Positions 26,170-35,087 of a stretch of 64,000 nucleotides of DNA are shown one piece after another; positions within the stretch are counted from its first letter, which is position 1, and every line of letters begins with the position of its first letter. The DNA lies in contig CANMFX010000003.1 of the NCBI GenBank assembly GCA_947497315.1, positions 310,001-374,000 of the forward strand. The letters run 5' to 3'. The DNA comes from an uncultured Sphingomonadaceae bacterium. Its GTDB lineage: Bacteria; Pseudomonadota; Alphaproteobacteria; Sphingomonadales; Sphingomonadaceae. Position numbers and translations under genes: made by a program. Below the pieces are notes generated by a model. It made no database searches and had not been told where the DNA came from. It was given only the letters and a program-made list of their open reading frames with translations.

Positions 26170-29100
26170 CTAATGAAAATCCCGTGATTTGGGCAATATC
26201 CTGACGTTGCGCGGATGACCGCTGCGGGGATATTTGGGTTTGGGTAGGAGTGCTCTTGCTTTGTGCTGTTCTGCCTGCCTGTCTTCGTTGCGATAGACAG
26301 GGCGATTAACTTCATCGGCGCTTGCCATGGATATAGGTGTTTGCTCATGCTCGGCAATTGTATCGAGCATGGTGGTGCAGTCCTCAACCTTGCTGACCAT
26401 CAAATGAGTCACGCCCTCCTTGCTATGTTGGATCTCGCCGGATGCCAGCATCAATCGTGCCGCCATGACTGGCCGGCGCATGGCCTCGAACCGGCTGGCC
26501 CAGAGCAGCAGATTGGATATTCCGGTCTCATCCTCCAGCGTAATGAAAATTGCATTGCCCTTGCCGGGTCGCTGACGGATCAGGACGACGCCGGCGACTT
26601 GAGCGAAGCTGCCGCTTTTGGCCTTGGCTATTTCGGCACAGCTCATCACACCCATGGTGCGGAATTTATCACGCAGAAACTCCATCGGATGACCTTTAAG
26701 TGACAGACGGATGCTCTGATAGTCAGTGACGACATGCTCGCTTTTGGTCATGGCGGGCAAGCGCGCATCCTCTTCTTCAGCTTGCTCGCGTGCCCGTGCC
26801 GCTTCGAACAAGGGCAGGGTATTTGATGGCGTACGCCGCACTTCCCAAAGTGCCTGCCGCCGGTCGAGGCCGATGGAGCGGCAGGCATCGGCATCCGCGA
26901 GCAAGCGTAGCGCGCGGGCAGGCAGTTTCGCTTGGTGGGCCAGCTGCTCAATCGACCGGAAAGGACGGGTTGCGGCCATCAACTTGGACCATTCTTCCCG
27001 GAAACCATCAATTTGGCGCAGACCAATGCGCAGGGCGTGAGTATGTTCACCATGTGCCACGTCTTCCAGGCTATTGTCCCAATCGCTATGGTTGATATCG
27101 ACGCCGCGCACTTCAACGCCATGTTCTCGGGCATCACGGACAATTTGGGCGGGCGCATAAAAACCCATCGGCTGGGAGTTGAGCAAGGCAGCAGCAAAGA
27201 CCGCCGGGTGATGGCACTTAATCCAGGAACTGATGTAGACCAATATGGCGAAAGACTGGGCATGGCTTTCCGGAAAGCCATAGCTGCCAAAGCCCTGTAT
27301 CTGATTATAGCAGCGTTCGGCAAAATCGCGCTCATAACCGCGCGCGACCATGCCTTCGATCATCTTTTCCTGAAAATGGTGGATAGTCCCGACATTGCGA
27401 AAAGTCGCCATGGCGCGGCGCAGCTTGTTGGCATCAACGGCCGAAAAATCCGCTGCAACAATAGCGAGCTTCATTGCCTGCTCCTGAAACAACGGGACGC
27501 CGCAGGTCTTGCCGAGCACCGAATGCAGTTCATCCCGGGGATGCGGCGGTTTGGGGGAAGGGAGCGTGATGGCTTCTACACCGGACCGCCGCCGCAAATA
27601 AGGGTGCACCATATCCCCCTCAATCGGACCAGGCCGGACAATTGCGACCTGAATGACCAGATCATAAAATTCGCGCGGACGCAGGCGGGGGAGCATATTT
27701 ATCTGCGCGCGGCTTTCAACCTGAAACACCCCGATGCTGTCGCCGTTGCACAGCATGTCATAGGTCGCCTCATCCTCTTCGGGGACGGTGGCAAGGGCAT
27801 AATCACCAAGATCGTGATCGCGCATCATGTCAAACGCCTTGCGTATACAGGTCAGCATACCGAGCGCCAGCACATCGACCTTCATCAGGCCAAGTGCATC
27901 AATATCATCCTTGTCCCACTCAATGAATGTGCGGTCCTCCATCGCTGCATTATGGATCGGCACGGTTTCATCAAGCCGGTCCTGGGTAAGGACAAAACCG
28001 CCAACATGCTGTGACAAATGTCTGGGAAATTGCAGGATATCGCGAACTAGATCGCCCAGTCGCACGATATCAGGACTATCAGGATCAAGACCTGTTTCCT
28101 TGAACCGGCTATCAGGGGCTTTGCTTGAATAGCTGCCCCATACAGTGCTCGACAGCCGCGCGGTTATATCTTCCGACAGGTCCAGCGCCTTGCCGACTTC
28201 GCGGATCGCACTGCGGGAGCGATAATGGACAACCGTGGCGGCGATACCGGCGCGGTGGCGACCATAGCGGTCATAAATATACTGGATCACCTCTTCGCGG
28301 CGTTCATGTTCGAAATCGACATCAATATCGGGCGGTTCCTTGCGCTCTTCCGATATGAAGCGGGAGAACAGCAGGTCATGTTTCATCGGATCGACCGAGG
28401 TGACGCCAAGCAGGAAACAGACGGCGCTATTGGCGGCAGAGCCGCGCCCCTGACATAATATGTCCTGGGAACGTGCATATTTGACAATGTCATGGACGGT
28501 CAGAAAATAGGGTGCATATTCTAGTTTCTGGATCAGGCGCAGTTCGTCTTCGACTTTTGAGCGGAGCGTGCTTGGAATACCTTCAGGATGCTTTTCATGC
28601 GCTGCGCTCCAGCTGAGATGCTCCAGCCAGTCTTGCGACGTCCAGCCTTTGGGCACGGGTTCATCGGGATAATGATAGCTGAGTTCGTCCAGGGTGAAGT
28701 CAATGCACGCCAGCAGTTTCTGGGTTTCCGCTATCGCGTCCGGACAGTCGGCAAAGAGCCGCAGCATCTCTTGCGGGCTTTTTAGATGCCGCTCGGCATT
28801 GGCGGCGAGCAGGCGGCCTGCCTTGGCGATGGTCGTTTTTTCCGCAATGCAGGTGAGGATGTCATGAAGCGGGCGCTGCCGCGGCGTTGCGTAAAGCGGA
28901 TCGTTGGTGGCGAGTAGCGGGATGTCAGTGGCTTGCGAAAGATTTTGTAGTTCAGCCAGCCGGCGCTTGTCGCATCCGGTGCGCGGCATGGTGGCACCGA
29001 TCCAAAGATGAGGGGTGAGGGCGCGGAGGCGAGACCAGAAATCATCCGAGCCAATATCATTCACTGCCCCACTTTGCGCCGGGAAGACAACCAGTGCCAT

Positions 29101-29508
29101 GTCCTCTGCCCATTCAAACAGGTCTGCTTCATATAAAAAGCAATCGCCCTTCTCGGCGCGCAAATTACCGGTGGAGAGCAATCGGGTCAGTCGTCCCCAA
29201 CCGTGGCGCGTTGTCGGATAGGCTATGATATCCGGTGTCTCATCCGCAAAGACCAGTCGCGCGCCAACGATGAGTTTGAAATCCGGCAGGGCGATGCCTT
29301 CTTCTGCGGCATCCTCATAAGCGGTACGCAGGGCAACATGAGCACGGACGACGCCAGCGACGCTGTTCCGGTCAGCAATGCCGATACCGGTCATGCCTAG
29401 CAGCATGGCTTGTGCTACCATATCAGCGGGGGAAGAGGCCCCGCGCAAAAAGCTGTAGTGGGTTGCTGCGCACAGTTCGGCAAAGATAGGTTCGGGCGGG
29501 CCTGTCAC
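26170..29508 (-). CDS. dnaE2: Error-prone DNA polymerase DnaE2 (ImuC)
   Basis: The catalytic subunit of the SOS mutasome, a C-family polymerase of 1112 residues. It has an N-terminal PHP domain (about 5-210, starting FAELCAATHYSFLRGASSP), the palm with the PDIDVDFEHERREE motif (about 390-403), and a C-terminal OB-fold region, and ends with the typical HPRNVRILPKSRDFH-like tail. The GTG start at 29508 overlaps the imuB stop (GTGA), so translation is coupled. The frame remains open to 29670, but that part lies inside imuB and is not conserved in character. It makes mutations during translesion synthesis with ImuA and ImuB. Confidence 0.95.
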   Translation of the reverse strand: MTGPPEPIFAELCAATHYSFLRGASSPADMVAQAMLLGMTGIGIADRNSVAGVVRAHVALRTAYEDAAEEGIALPDFKLIVGARLVFADETPDIIAYPTTRHGWGRLTRLLSTGNLRAEKGDCFLYEADLFEWAEDMALVVFPAQSGAVNDIGSDDFWSRLRALTPHLWIGATMPRTGCDKRRLAELQNLSQATDIPLLATNDPLYATPRQRPLHDILTCIAEKTTIAKAGRLLAANAERHLKSPQEMLRLFADCPDAIAETQKLLACIDFTLDELSYHYPDEPVPKGWTSQDWLEHLSWSAAHEKHPEGIPSTLRSKVEDELRLIQKLEYAPYFLTVHDIVKYARSQDILCQGRGSAANSAVCFLLGVTSVDPMKHDLLFSRFISEERKEPPDIDVDFEHERREEVIQYIYDRYGRHRAGIAATVVHYRSRSAIREVGKALDLSEDITARLSSTVWGSYSSKAPDSRFKETGLDPDSPDIVRLGDLVRDILQFPRHLSQHVGGFVLTQDRLDETVPIHNAAMEDRTFIEWDKDDIDALGLMKVDVLALGMLTCIRKAFDMMRDHDLGDYALATVPEEDEATYDMLCNGDSIGVFQVESRAQINMLPRLRPREFYDLVIQVAIVRPGPIEGDMVHPYLRRRSGVEAITLPSPKPPHPRDELHSVLGKTCGVPLFQEQAMKLAIVAADFSAVDANKLRRAMATFRNVGTIHHFQEKMIEGMVARGYERDFAERCYNQIQGFGSYGFPESHAQSFAILVYISSWIKCHHPAVFAAALLNSQPMGFYAPAQIVRDAREHGVEVRGVDINHSDWDNSLEDVAHGEHTHALRIGLRQIDGFREEWSKLMAATRPFRSIEQLAHQAKLPARALRLLADADACRSIGLDRRQALWEVRRTPSNTLPLFEAARAREQAEEEDARLPAMTKSEHVVTDYQSIRLSLKGHPMEFLRDKFRTMGVMSCAEIAKAKSGSFAQVAGVVLIRQRPGKGNAIFITLEDETGISNLLLWASRFEAMRRPVMAARLMLASGEIQHSKEGVTHLMVSKVEDCTTMLDTIAEHEQTPISMASADEVNRPVYRNEDRQAEQHKARALLPKPKYPRSGHPRNVRILPKSRDFH

Positions 29509-31082
29509 GCGAACAGGCCATGGATATACCAGTCCGGGCTGGCTTTTTCCGATCCGTACAGGCCATGCCGGAACAGCCAGTAGCGCCGCCCGCGAACATC
29601 CTCGACCCGGTAATAATCGCGGGTCAATCCGCCTTTTCCGGCCTGTTGCCCATCGCGCCTTTGCCACCATTCCGAAGCGATGCGTTCGGGGCCTTCATAA
29701 CGGCTGACCCGGTGGGTTTTGCGCCGCCAGGTAAAGCGATAAGGCGGGCCATCCGGCACTTCGGCAAGTACCTTTATGTGTTGCGGCGGATCAAACATAT
29801 GCAGGGGGCGCAAAGGTGGCTCTCCGGCTTTTGGGTTATCCCATTTTGTGGCCCATGCTTTGGGCGGACCGCTATCCAGAGCGGGCAGGGCAAGCAATCC
29901 CTGTTCGGGGATATGGCTGTCGGCCGGCATGAAATGCTGTACTTGTGCCCGCCCCAGCCGGACACTGAGCTGGCTGACTAACGCGGCTTGGTTGCCTTGT
30001 TTGTCTTCACCGCCTTCCAGGCGATATTGTTCGACCTCCAACGCATCGGTGGCGACTATCGACAGCCGAATCAGGTCGTAACCAAAGCCGGGATTCAGCG
30101 GATCATTGAGCGCCTCGATCCGCTCCTTCAGCAAGCGTTTGAACAAGGCGGGGTCGCGGGTGGCGGGCGCTGTCTCGATCGCCAGACGCGCGATGTCACC
30201 ATCGCAGCGGAACAGCATCATGTGGACCATCCGTGCACCTTGGCCGCGCTCTTCCAGCTGCCACGCCGCTTCGACAAACAGCTCCTCCAGACAGCTTGTG
30301 GCAAAATCAACATGGGTAAGGGGTTCGGCAAAGCGGCGTTCGGTTGTGACATTGGCGAGCTTGCGGATCGGGTCTATCGGCCGGTCCTCAATCCCCATGA
30401 TCCGGTCAAGTCGCAGCGCGAGTGTAGAGCCGAAGCGCGCGACGAGAGCAGCGCGTGGCCGCTCGGCCAGATCACCAATATGATAAAGGCCAGCCCGTTC
30501 CAGCGCGCGGTGGGTCTTGTCATCCATGGTGAGGGCAGAGACTGGCAGTTGCGCCTCCGCGCCTTCTTTCAAGCCGTGATGGGCGAGGGCGATCGCCGCA
30601 TCGGGTGTGCCAGCCAAGGCCCATGACAGGCTAAACCCAGCCTGATCGAACCGGTCTTCGGCATCTTGCGCCAGTGCGGTTTCCGAAGCGAAGAAATGCG
30701 TACAGCCGCTAATATCGAGCAATAGGGTGCGAGGCGGACTGACCGATACCATAGGAGTATAGCGCAAACAGGCATCGGCCAACCTGTCGAGCAAGGCGGC
30801 ATCAGCCAGTACATCATGATCAAAAACCTTCAGGTCAGGCACGCGCGCCCGTGCATCAGCGAGCTTTATGCCGGGGCCAAGACCTAGATATCCAGCTTCC
30901 CGGTCCACGGCCATCAACACCATGGCGCCCTTTACCTTCTCTATCAGGGCAAAGGGAGCCGTCAGCGGTGCATCAGGCGCGTGCGCGTCTGTCTTCCGAT
31001 ATGTTTTCGTGATCCGTTCTGATTCCAGATACGGCAGGAACAGCGCCAATATACGCCGCTTCCTGAAAGCTTCTTGTTTCAC
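29505..31082 (-). CDS. imuB: ImuB, Y-family polymerase-like mutasome subunit
   Basis: A 525-residue DNA polymerase Y-family protein (ImuB/DinP-like). Family members lack the catalytic acidic residues and act as the hub linking the beta clamp, ImuA and DnaE2. The N-terminal RRILALFLPYLESERI motif and the helix-hairpin-helix region GLYHIGDLAERPRAALVARFG (about 197-217) are recognisable. The GTG start at 31082 overlaps the 3' end of imuA by about 110 bp, a frequent arrangement in this cassette. Its stop overlaps dnaE2. Confidence 0.92.
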   Translation of the reverse strand: MKQEAFRKRRILALFLPYLESERITKTYRKTDAHAPDAPLTAPFALIEKVKGAMVLMAVDREAGYLGLGPGIKLADARARVPDLKVFDHDVLADAALLDRLADACLRYTPMVSVSPPRTLLLDISGCTHFFASETALAQDAEDRFDQAGFSLSWALAGTPDAAIALAHHGLKEGAEAQLPVSALTMDDKTHRALERAGLYHIGDLAERPRAALVARFGSTLALRLDRIMGIEDRPIDPIRKLANVTTERRFAEPLTHVDFATSCLEELFVEAAWQLEERGQGARMVHMMLFRCDGDIARLAIETAPATRDPALFKRLLKERIEALNDPLNPGFGYDLIRLSIVATDALEVEQYRLEGGEDKQGNQAALVSQLSVRLGRAQVQHFMPADSHIPEQGLLALPALDSGPPKAWATKWDNPKAGEPPLRPLHMFDPPQHIKVLAEVPDGPPYRFTWRRKTHRVSRYEGPERIASEWWQRRDGQQAGKGGLTRDYYRVEDVRGRRYWLFRHGLYGSEKASPDWYIHGLFA

Positions 31083-31737
31083 GGTTCCACTCCAAACGGG
31101 TATTCAGGCCATCCAGTCCACCGCGATGGCGCGTCAGCGTAATGTCAAAAACAGGATGGCCGACGGCATTGGCGGCTAGGGCTTTTGAAGGCGCTGCGGC
31201 GACCTGCCAGCGGCTATAAGCGGCGCTCGGCATGGGTGCGGCTTTGTTGCGCAGCATGAAAGTCGTCACGCCGGATTTTTTGGCAGAAAGAGACAAGCGC
31301 CGCGTCGCGGTTAGATCAAGGCCTTTGGGATTTTTGCCCGCCAGTTCAACAATCACCGATCCTATTGGTGCGCAGCGTACCGCGTCGGCAGCTGCGCGCA
31401 ATACGGCGATGCTATCCGGGGCGTCGATATATATTATGTGATCGGGATTAATCCCCAATTCGGCCAGACCGGGTGGGTAAAGTCGCCCCTGTCGCCGCGC
31501 TTCTCCCCGGTCCCGCACCCATATAATTGGCCGGTCTGTCGCCTTTGCTGCCATCCGCGTGCGCGTTGCCAAGAGTAATGATAAAGCGGCGGCGCTGCTG
31601 CTGTCTTCAGGTTCGGCTGCGTGGATTTCATGGAGCTGTGCCAGCGGCAAGCCGTGATGAGAGCTTTCTCCGGCAAGCGCCACATCAATAGTCCGGGCGC
31701 CAAAAGTGAAATGGTCAGCCGTCACACTGTTCAACAT
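30973..31737 (-). CDS. imuA: ImuA, RecA-like SOS mutasome protein
   Basis: First gene of the imuA-imuB-dnaE2 cassette. The product is a RecA-fold protein (254 residues from the ATG at 31737, MLNSVTADHFTFGAR) required for damage-induced mutagenesis. The C-terminal RHRGGLDGLNTRLEWN is typical. Upstream in-frame ATGs at 31791 and 31815 exist, but the LexA-box-like GTTC-N7-GTTC at 31786-31800 overlaps them, so the downstream ATG is preferred. Regulation by LexA is well supported for this cassette in alphaproteobacteria. Confidence 0.85.
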   Translation of the reverse strand: MLNSVTADHFTFGARTIDVALAGESSHHGLPLAQLHEIHAAEPEDSSSAAALSLLLATRTRMAAKATDRPIIWVRDRGEARRQGRLYPPGLAELGINPDHIIYIDAPDSIAVLRAAADAVRCAPIGSVIVELAGKNPKGLDLTATRRLSLSAKKSGVTTFMLRNKAAPMPSAAYSRWQVAAAPSKALAANAVGHPVFDITLTRHRGGLDGLNTRLEWNRETRSFQEAAYIGAVPAVSGIRTDHENISEDRRARA

Positions 31738-31785
31738 TTGTGACTTATCCGCACTAAACTTTTGAATTATATTCGAATCGATTAT

Positions 31786-31800
31786 GTTCATGGTTTGTTC
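31786..31800. promoter_or_regulatory. LexA (SOS) box of imuA-imuB-dnaE2
   Basis: GTTC-N7-GTTC (31786-31789 and 31797-31800) is exactly the alphaproteobacterial LexA box. It lies about 50 bp upstream of the preferred imuA start. An overlapping perfect dyad, GTTCTA-N5-TAGAAC (31797-31813), shares the second half-site. Confidence 0.75.
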
Positions 31801-31922
31801 TAATTTATAGAACATTCAAACCGGGTCAAGAGAACAGGCGTTTCGAGGTCGTGATTTTACATTGCTGTATCCCGTTAGAATAGACTATAAAGCCTGACAG
31901 GATAAAGGGATAAGGGACGGAT

Positions 31923-32927
31923 ATGGCGGACATTTTTATCAGTTATTCTAGAAATGATCGGGACCGCTGCACCGCCATCCGTGATCATCTGGAGGCGTTG
32001 AAGGTCAGTGTCTGGTTCGATGCGGGCATTGGGGCGGGTTCATCCTTTGACCGCGAAATTGAACGCGAAATTGAAGCCGCCAAGGCTCTGCTGGTGCTCT
32101 GGACCGAAGAATCTGTCGAGTCAGACTGGGTTCGCAACGAAGCACGAACTGGCAAGGAACGCAGCGGACTGATCGCGGTGCAGCTGCGCGAATGTCAGCT
32201 GCCGCTCGAATTCCGGTCGGTGCAGGCGGAAGTCCTGGAGGAAGGTGCCGAGGGGACCGATAATCTCGTCTGGCTCAATATCCTCACGCGCATTGGCGAA
32301 CTTTTGGACCGCCCCGGTCTGGCGGAATATGCACGGCTCAAGGAAAAGGGCAGTACGGATGACTGGAAGGCCTGGCTCAGTCGTTATTCTGCCGATCCAC
32401 TCGCACCCAGTGTTATCGACCGCATCATCGAAAGCGCTACGCCCGATACCAGCCAGCAACTGGCTGGTGAGCGTGCCAAACGCGCGGCCATGGAAGCTGA
32501 GCTTGGTGAGCTGACCGCCGCGTCAAAAGCGCAAGCCGGAGAGGTGGCCAGCAATGCACGGGAGCTGGTGCGCCTGCGCCGCGAACTGGATCAGGCGCAG
32601 TCCGGTCAGAAAGAAGCGGAGGCAGAACTGGAGCGGTTCCGGGAAGCCTCTGGCGGTAAATCAGGTGCCAATGATGGCGGACTGGCCGGACTGGGTATCG
32701 TATTGGAAGACAAGGTTGCGATCTATGTCGCCTTGGTCTTGTGGGTCGTTGCGATACGGTTCATCTGGGATCCGTTGAGTGAGCTGATTAGAGGCTATGG
32801 CGGTCTGGGCGATGTGTTCTGGATCGCTTTCGGTGTTGTCACACTGGCTGTACCGGCAGGGCTAATGACGATGAAAATCCTGCGTAAGCGCAAAGCCATG
32901 GCCAATGAAGAGGAACTGGGTTCCTGA
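31923..32927 (+). CDS. TIR-domain membrane protein
   Basis: A 334-residue protein. The N-terminal TIR domain (about 2-120) has box 1 FISYSRNDRD and the WFDAGIGAG loop; bacterial TIR domains often degrade NAD or act in signalling, with a catalytic glutamate probably in the EIEREIEAA or VESDWVRNEA regions (not certain). A predicted coiled coil follows (about 175-235), then two hydrophobic segments (about 257-278 and 289-316) that would anchor it in the inner membrane. It is divergent from imuA with a 107-bp spacer and has no recognisable defence partner next to it. Function unknown. Confidence 0.8.
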   Translation: MADIFISYSRNDRDRCTAIRDHLEALKVSVWFDAGIGAGSSFDREIEREIEAAKALLVLWTEESVESDWVRNEARTGKERSGLIAVQLRECQLPLEFRSVQAEVLEEGAEGTDNLVWLNILTRIGELLDRPGLAEYARLKEKGSTDDWKAWLSRYSADPLAPSVIDRIIESATPDTSQQLAGERAKRAAMEAELGELTAASKAQAGEVASNARELVRLRRELDQAQSGQKEAEAELERFREASGGKSGANDGGLAGLGIVLEDKVAIYVALVLWVVAIRFIWDPLSELIRGYGGLGDVFWIAFGVVTLAVPAGLMTMKILRKRKAMANEEELGS

Positions 32928-32939
32928 AATCAGGCTCCC

Positions 32940-33485
32940 CTAAAAAGGATTCAGCGTGTATCCCTGCTGTTGCAGCAGCGCATGGGCCGTCATTGCCGAG
33001 AGGTCCATTTTCACGCCGGGCAATAGGTCAGCATTGGCAATTTTATAAGCTGCGGCGCTTTGACCACATAAGTGAAACGCGACGCCATGTTTTTGCAGGA
33101 CCGCAATCGCATCTGCACTGCCGTTCGTAGCACCTTCATTGCGCGCACCATATATCTCCTGCCTGGTCAGGTCGACCGAAGCGCCGCCATGAACAACGAT
33201 GGCGAGCCTGATATTTTCGGCAGGAACACCTGCTGCGACATGCATGTTGATAAACCGCGCTGCGCTTTCGATCGTACGATTGAGCTTGCCCGCATCCGCT
33301 TTTTTAGCAACGTCGAAAGCAATCTTGAACTGCGCATCCTTGGCAAGCGGTGTATCTGTTTGCACCGGAGCAGTTGGCCCGAAATTCCCAAAGACGGGGC
33401 CAGTCTCAAATCCTTCAAGCTGAGCCATTGCAGGGGCTGAAAGAGCAAATACACCACAGAATAGAGCGGCTTTAAGAATCTTCAT
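32940..33485 (-). CDS. Secreted DsrE/DsrF-like family protein
   Basis: A 181-residue protein with a signal peptide (MKILKAALFCGVFALSAPAMAQ), so periplasmic. The rest resembles the DsrE-like sulfur-relay fold: a central IRLAIVVHGGAS strand-loop and a cysteine in FHLCGQSAA (about 139-147), the position of the sulfur-carrying residue. No sulfur-oxidation genes are nearby. ATG 33485 is chosen because it starts the signal peptide; the frame is open to 33557. It is divergent from the bd oxidase operon. Confidence 0.75.
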   Translation of the reverse strand: MKILKAALFCGVFALSAPAMAQLEGFETGPVFGNFGPTAPVQTDTPLAKDAQFKIAFDVAKKADAGKLNRTIESAARFINMHVAAGVPAENIRLAIVVHGGASVDLTRQEIYGARNEGATNGSADAIAVLQKHGVAFHLCGQSAAAYKIANADLLPGVKMDLSAMTAHALLQQQGYTLNPF

Positions 33486-33635
33486 ATTATGTTCCCGTCC
33501 TTGTCTCGGTTGCGTGCCATGCAACTGTAATATTCTACTTATCAAGCGCGCCGACATTGTGAAAGAGCGGCGTGATCGCTAAATACGCGCCGACTCATTT
33601 GAAATTCGATCCACCCAAAAAGGGGACAATCGACG

Positions 33636-35084
33636 ATGTTTGAGCAGTTTGATGCCGTAATGCTAGCACGCATACAATTTGCGTTCACGATCAGCTTTCA
33701 TTTTATTTTTCCGGCCTTTTCGATCGGCCTGGCCAGCTATCTGGCGGTGCTGGAGGGGCTTTGGCTCAAAACCGGCAAGCAAATCTACATGGATCTGTTC
33801 AAATACTGGCTGAAGATTTTCGCGGTGACCTTCGCCATGGGCGTCGTGTCCGGTATTGTGATGTCCTATCAGTTCGGGACCAATTGGGCCGTTTTTTCTG
33901 ATAAAGCTGGACCGGTGATCGGGCCGCTCATGGCTTATGAAGTGCTGACCGCCTTTTTCCTCGAAGCCGGTTTTCTCGGCGTCATGCTGTTCGGCATGAA
34001 CAAGGTCGGGAAGAAGCTACACTTTACCGCGACTCTGATGGTGGCGATCGGGACATTTATATCCGCCTTCTGGATTTTGAGCGTGAACAGCTGGATGCAG
34101 ACGCCCACGGGCCATGAGATTGCAGCTAACGGCCAGTTTGTTCCCGGCGACAGCTGGTGGGACATCGTGTTTAATCCCAGTTTTCCCTATCGCCTGTTCC
34201 ACACGCTGATGGCCACTTACCTCACGACCGCCTTTGTCGTCGGCGGGGTTGGCGCGTGGCATTTGCTGAAAGACAGGACCAACCTTCATGCCCGTAAAAT
34301 GTTCTCGATGGCCATGTGGATGGCGGCACTGGTGGCCCCGGTGCAGATTTTCGCTGGCGACCTGCACGGGCTCAACACGCTGGAGCATCAGCCAGCGAAA
34401 GTCATGGCCATGGAAGGCCATTATGACAGCCACCCCGATGGCGCGCCGCTGATCCTGTTCGGCATCCCGAATAGCGAGGAAAAGCGGGTCGATTACAAGA
34501 TCGAGATTCCCAAGCTGTCGTCCCTGATCCTCAAGCATGACCTGAATGCGCCGCTTGATGGTCTGGATACGGTCCCGGATGCCGATGAGCCGCCTGTCGG
34601 CATGGTATTCTGGTCATTCCGGATCATGGTCGGGATCGGTTTTGCCATGCTTGGCATTGGCCTTTGGAGCCTGTTCGCAAGGGTTCGCAAGAAACTTTAT
34701 GACTGGCGGTTGCTGCACAAGGTCGCGATCATCATGGCGCCATCCGGCTTTGTCGCGGTGATTGCCGGCTGGATCACCACGGAAGTCGGACGGCAGCCCT
34801 ACACAATCTATGGTCTGTTGCGCACGGCCGACAGTGTTTCACCGCTTGCCGCGCCTGCAGTAGCGGCCTCGCTCATCGCATTCATCATCGTCTATTTCTT
34901 CGTCTTTGGCATTGGGACCTGGTATATCATGCGCCTGATGAGCAAAGCACCACAACCGGGCGAAAAGGGCGTCAAGGCGACAGAGACAGGCCCGGTACGC
35001 ACCGCCGGTATCGCGCCGGGGCCGGCCCAGAAGGATGGGCTCGCCTTTGAACCCTCCGCCTCTCAACAAAAGCCGGAGGAGTAG
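33636..35084 (+). CDS. cydA: Cytochrome bd ubiquinol oxidase subunit I (CIO type)
   Basis: The 482-residue quinol-oxidising subunit that carries haems b558, b595 and d in the inner membrane. About nine membrane helices are visible. The haem ligand histidines are expected in the N-terminal helix (FTISFHFIFPAFSIG, about 14-28) and near residue 188. The GRQPYTIYGLLRTADSVSP motif (about 385-403) is a hallmark. The Q-loop is short, which points to the cyanide-insensitive (CioA) subgroup. It reduces oxygen at high affinity without proton pumping. Followed 3 bp later by cydB. Confidence 0.95.
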   Translation: MFEQFDAVMLARIQFAFTISFHFIFPAFSIGLASYLAVLEGLWLKTGKQIYMDLFKYWLKIFAVTFAMGVVSGIVMSYQFGTNWAVFSDKAGPVIGPLMAYEVLTAFFLEAGFLGVMLFGMNKVGKKLHFTATLMVAIGTFISAFWILSVNSWMQTPTGHEIAANGQFVPGDSWWDIVFNPSFPYRLFHTLMATYLTTAFVVGGVGAWHLLKDRTNLHARKMFSMAMWMAALVAPVQIFAGDLHGLNTLEHQPAKVMAMEGHYDSHPDGAPLILFGIPNSEEKRVDYKIEIPKLSSLILKHDLNAPLDGLDTVPDADEPPVGMVFWSFRIMVGIGFAMLGIGLWSLFARVRKKLYDWRLLHKVAIIMAPSGFVAVIAGWITTEVGRQPYTIYGLLRTADSVSPLAAPAVAASLIAFIIVYFFVFGIGTWYIMRLMSKAPQPGEKGVKATETGPVRTAGIAPGPAQKDGLAFEPSASQQKPEE

Positions 35085-35087
35085 ATC

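Noticed and set aside
26932-28014. A 360-codon open frame on the plus strand
   Set aside because: It is antisense to dnaE2, whose product is clearly conserved. The frame is explained by codon bias of the opposite strand.
29509-29670. In-frame N-terminal extension of dnaE2 into imuB
   Set aside because: The GTG at 29508 overlaps the imuB stop (GTGA), gives the usual DnaE2 start and is the normal arrangement in this cassette.
33486-33635. Possible FNR box upstream of cydA
   Set aside because: Only an ATCAA half-site is present at about 33537-33541; the other half does not match. A GTTGC-N7-GCAAC dyad (33509-33525) is present but has no known meaning.
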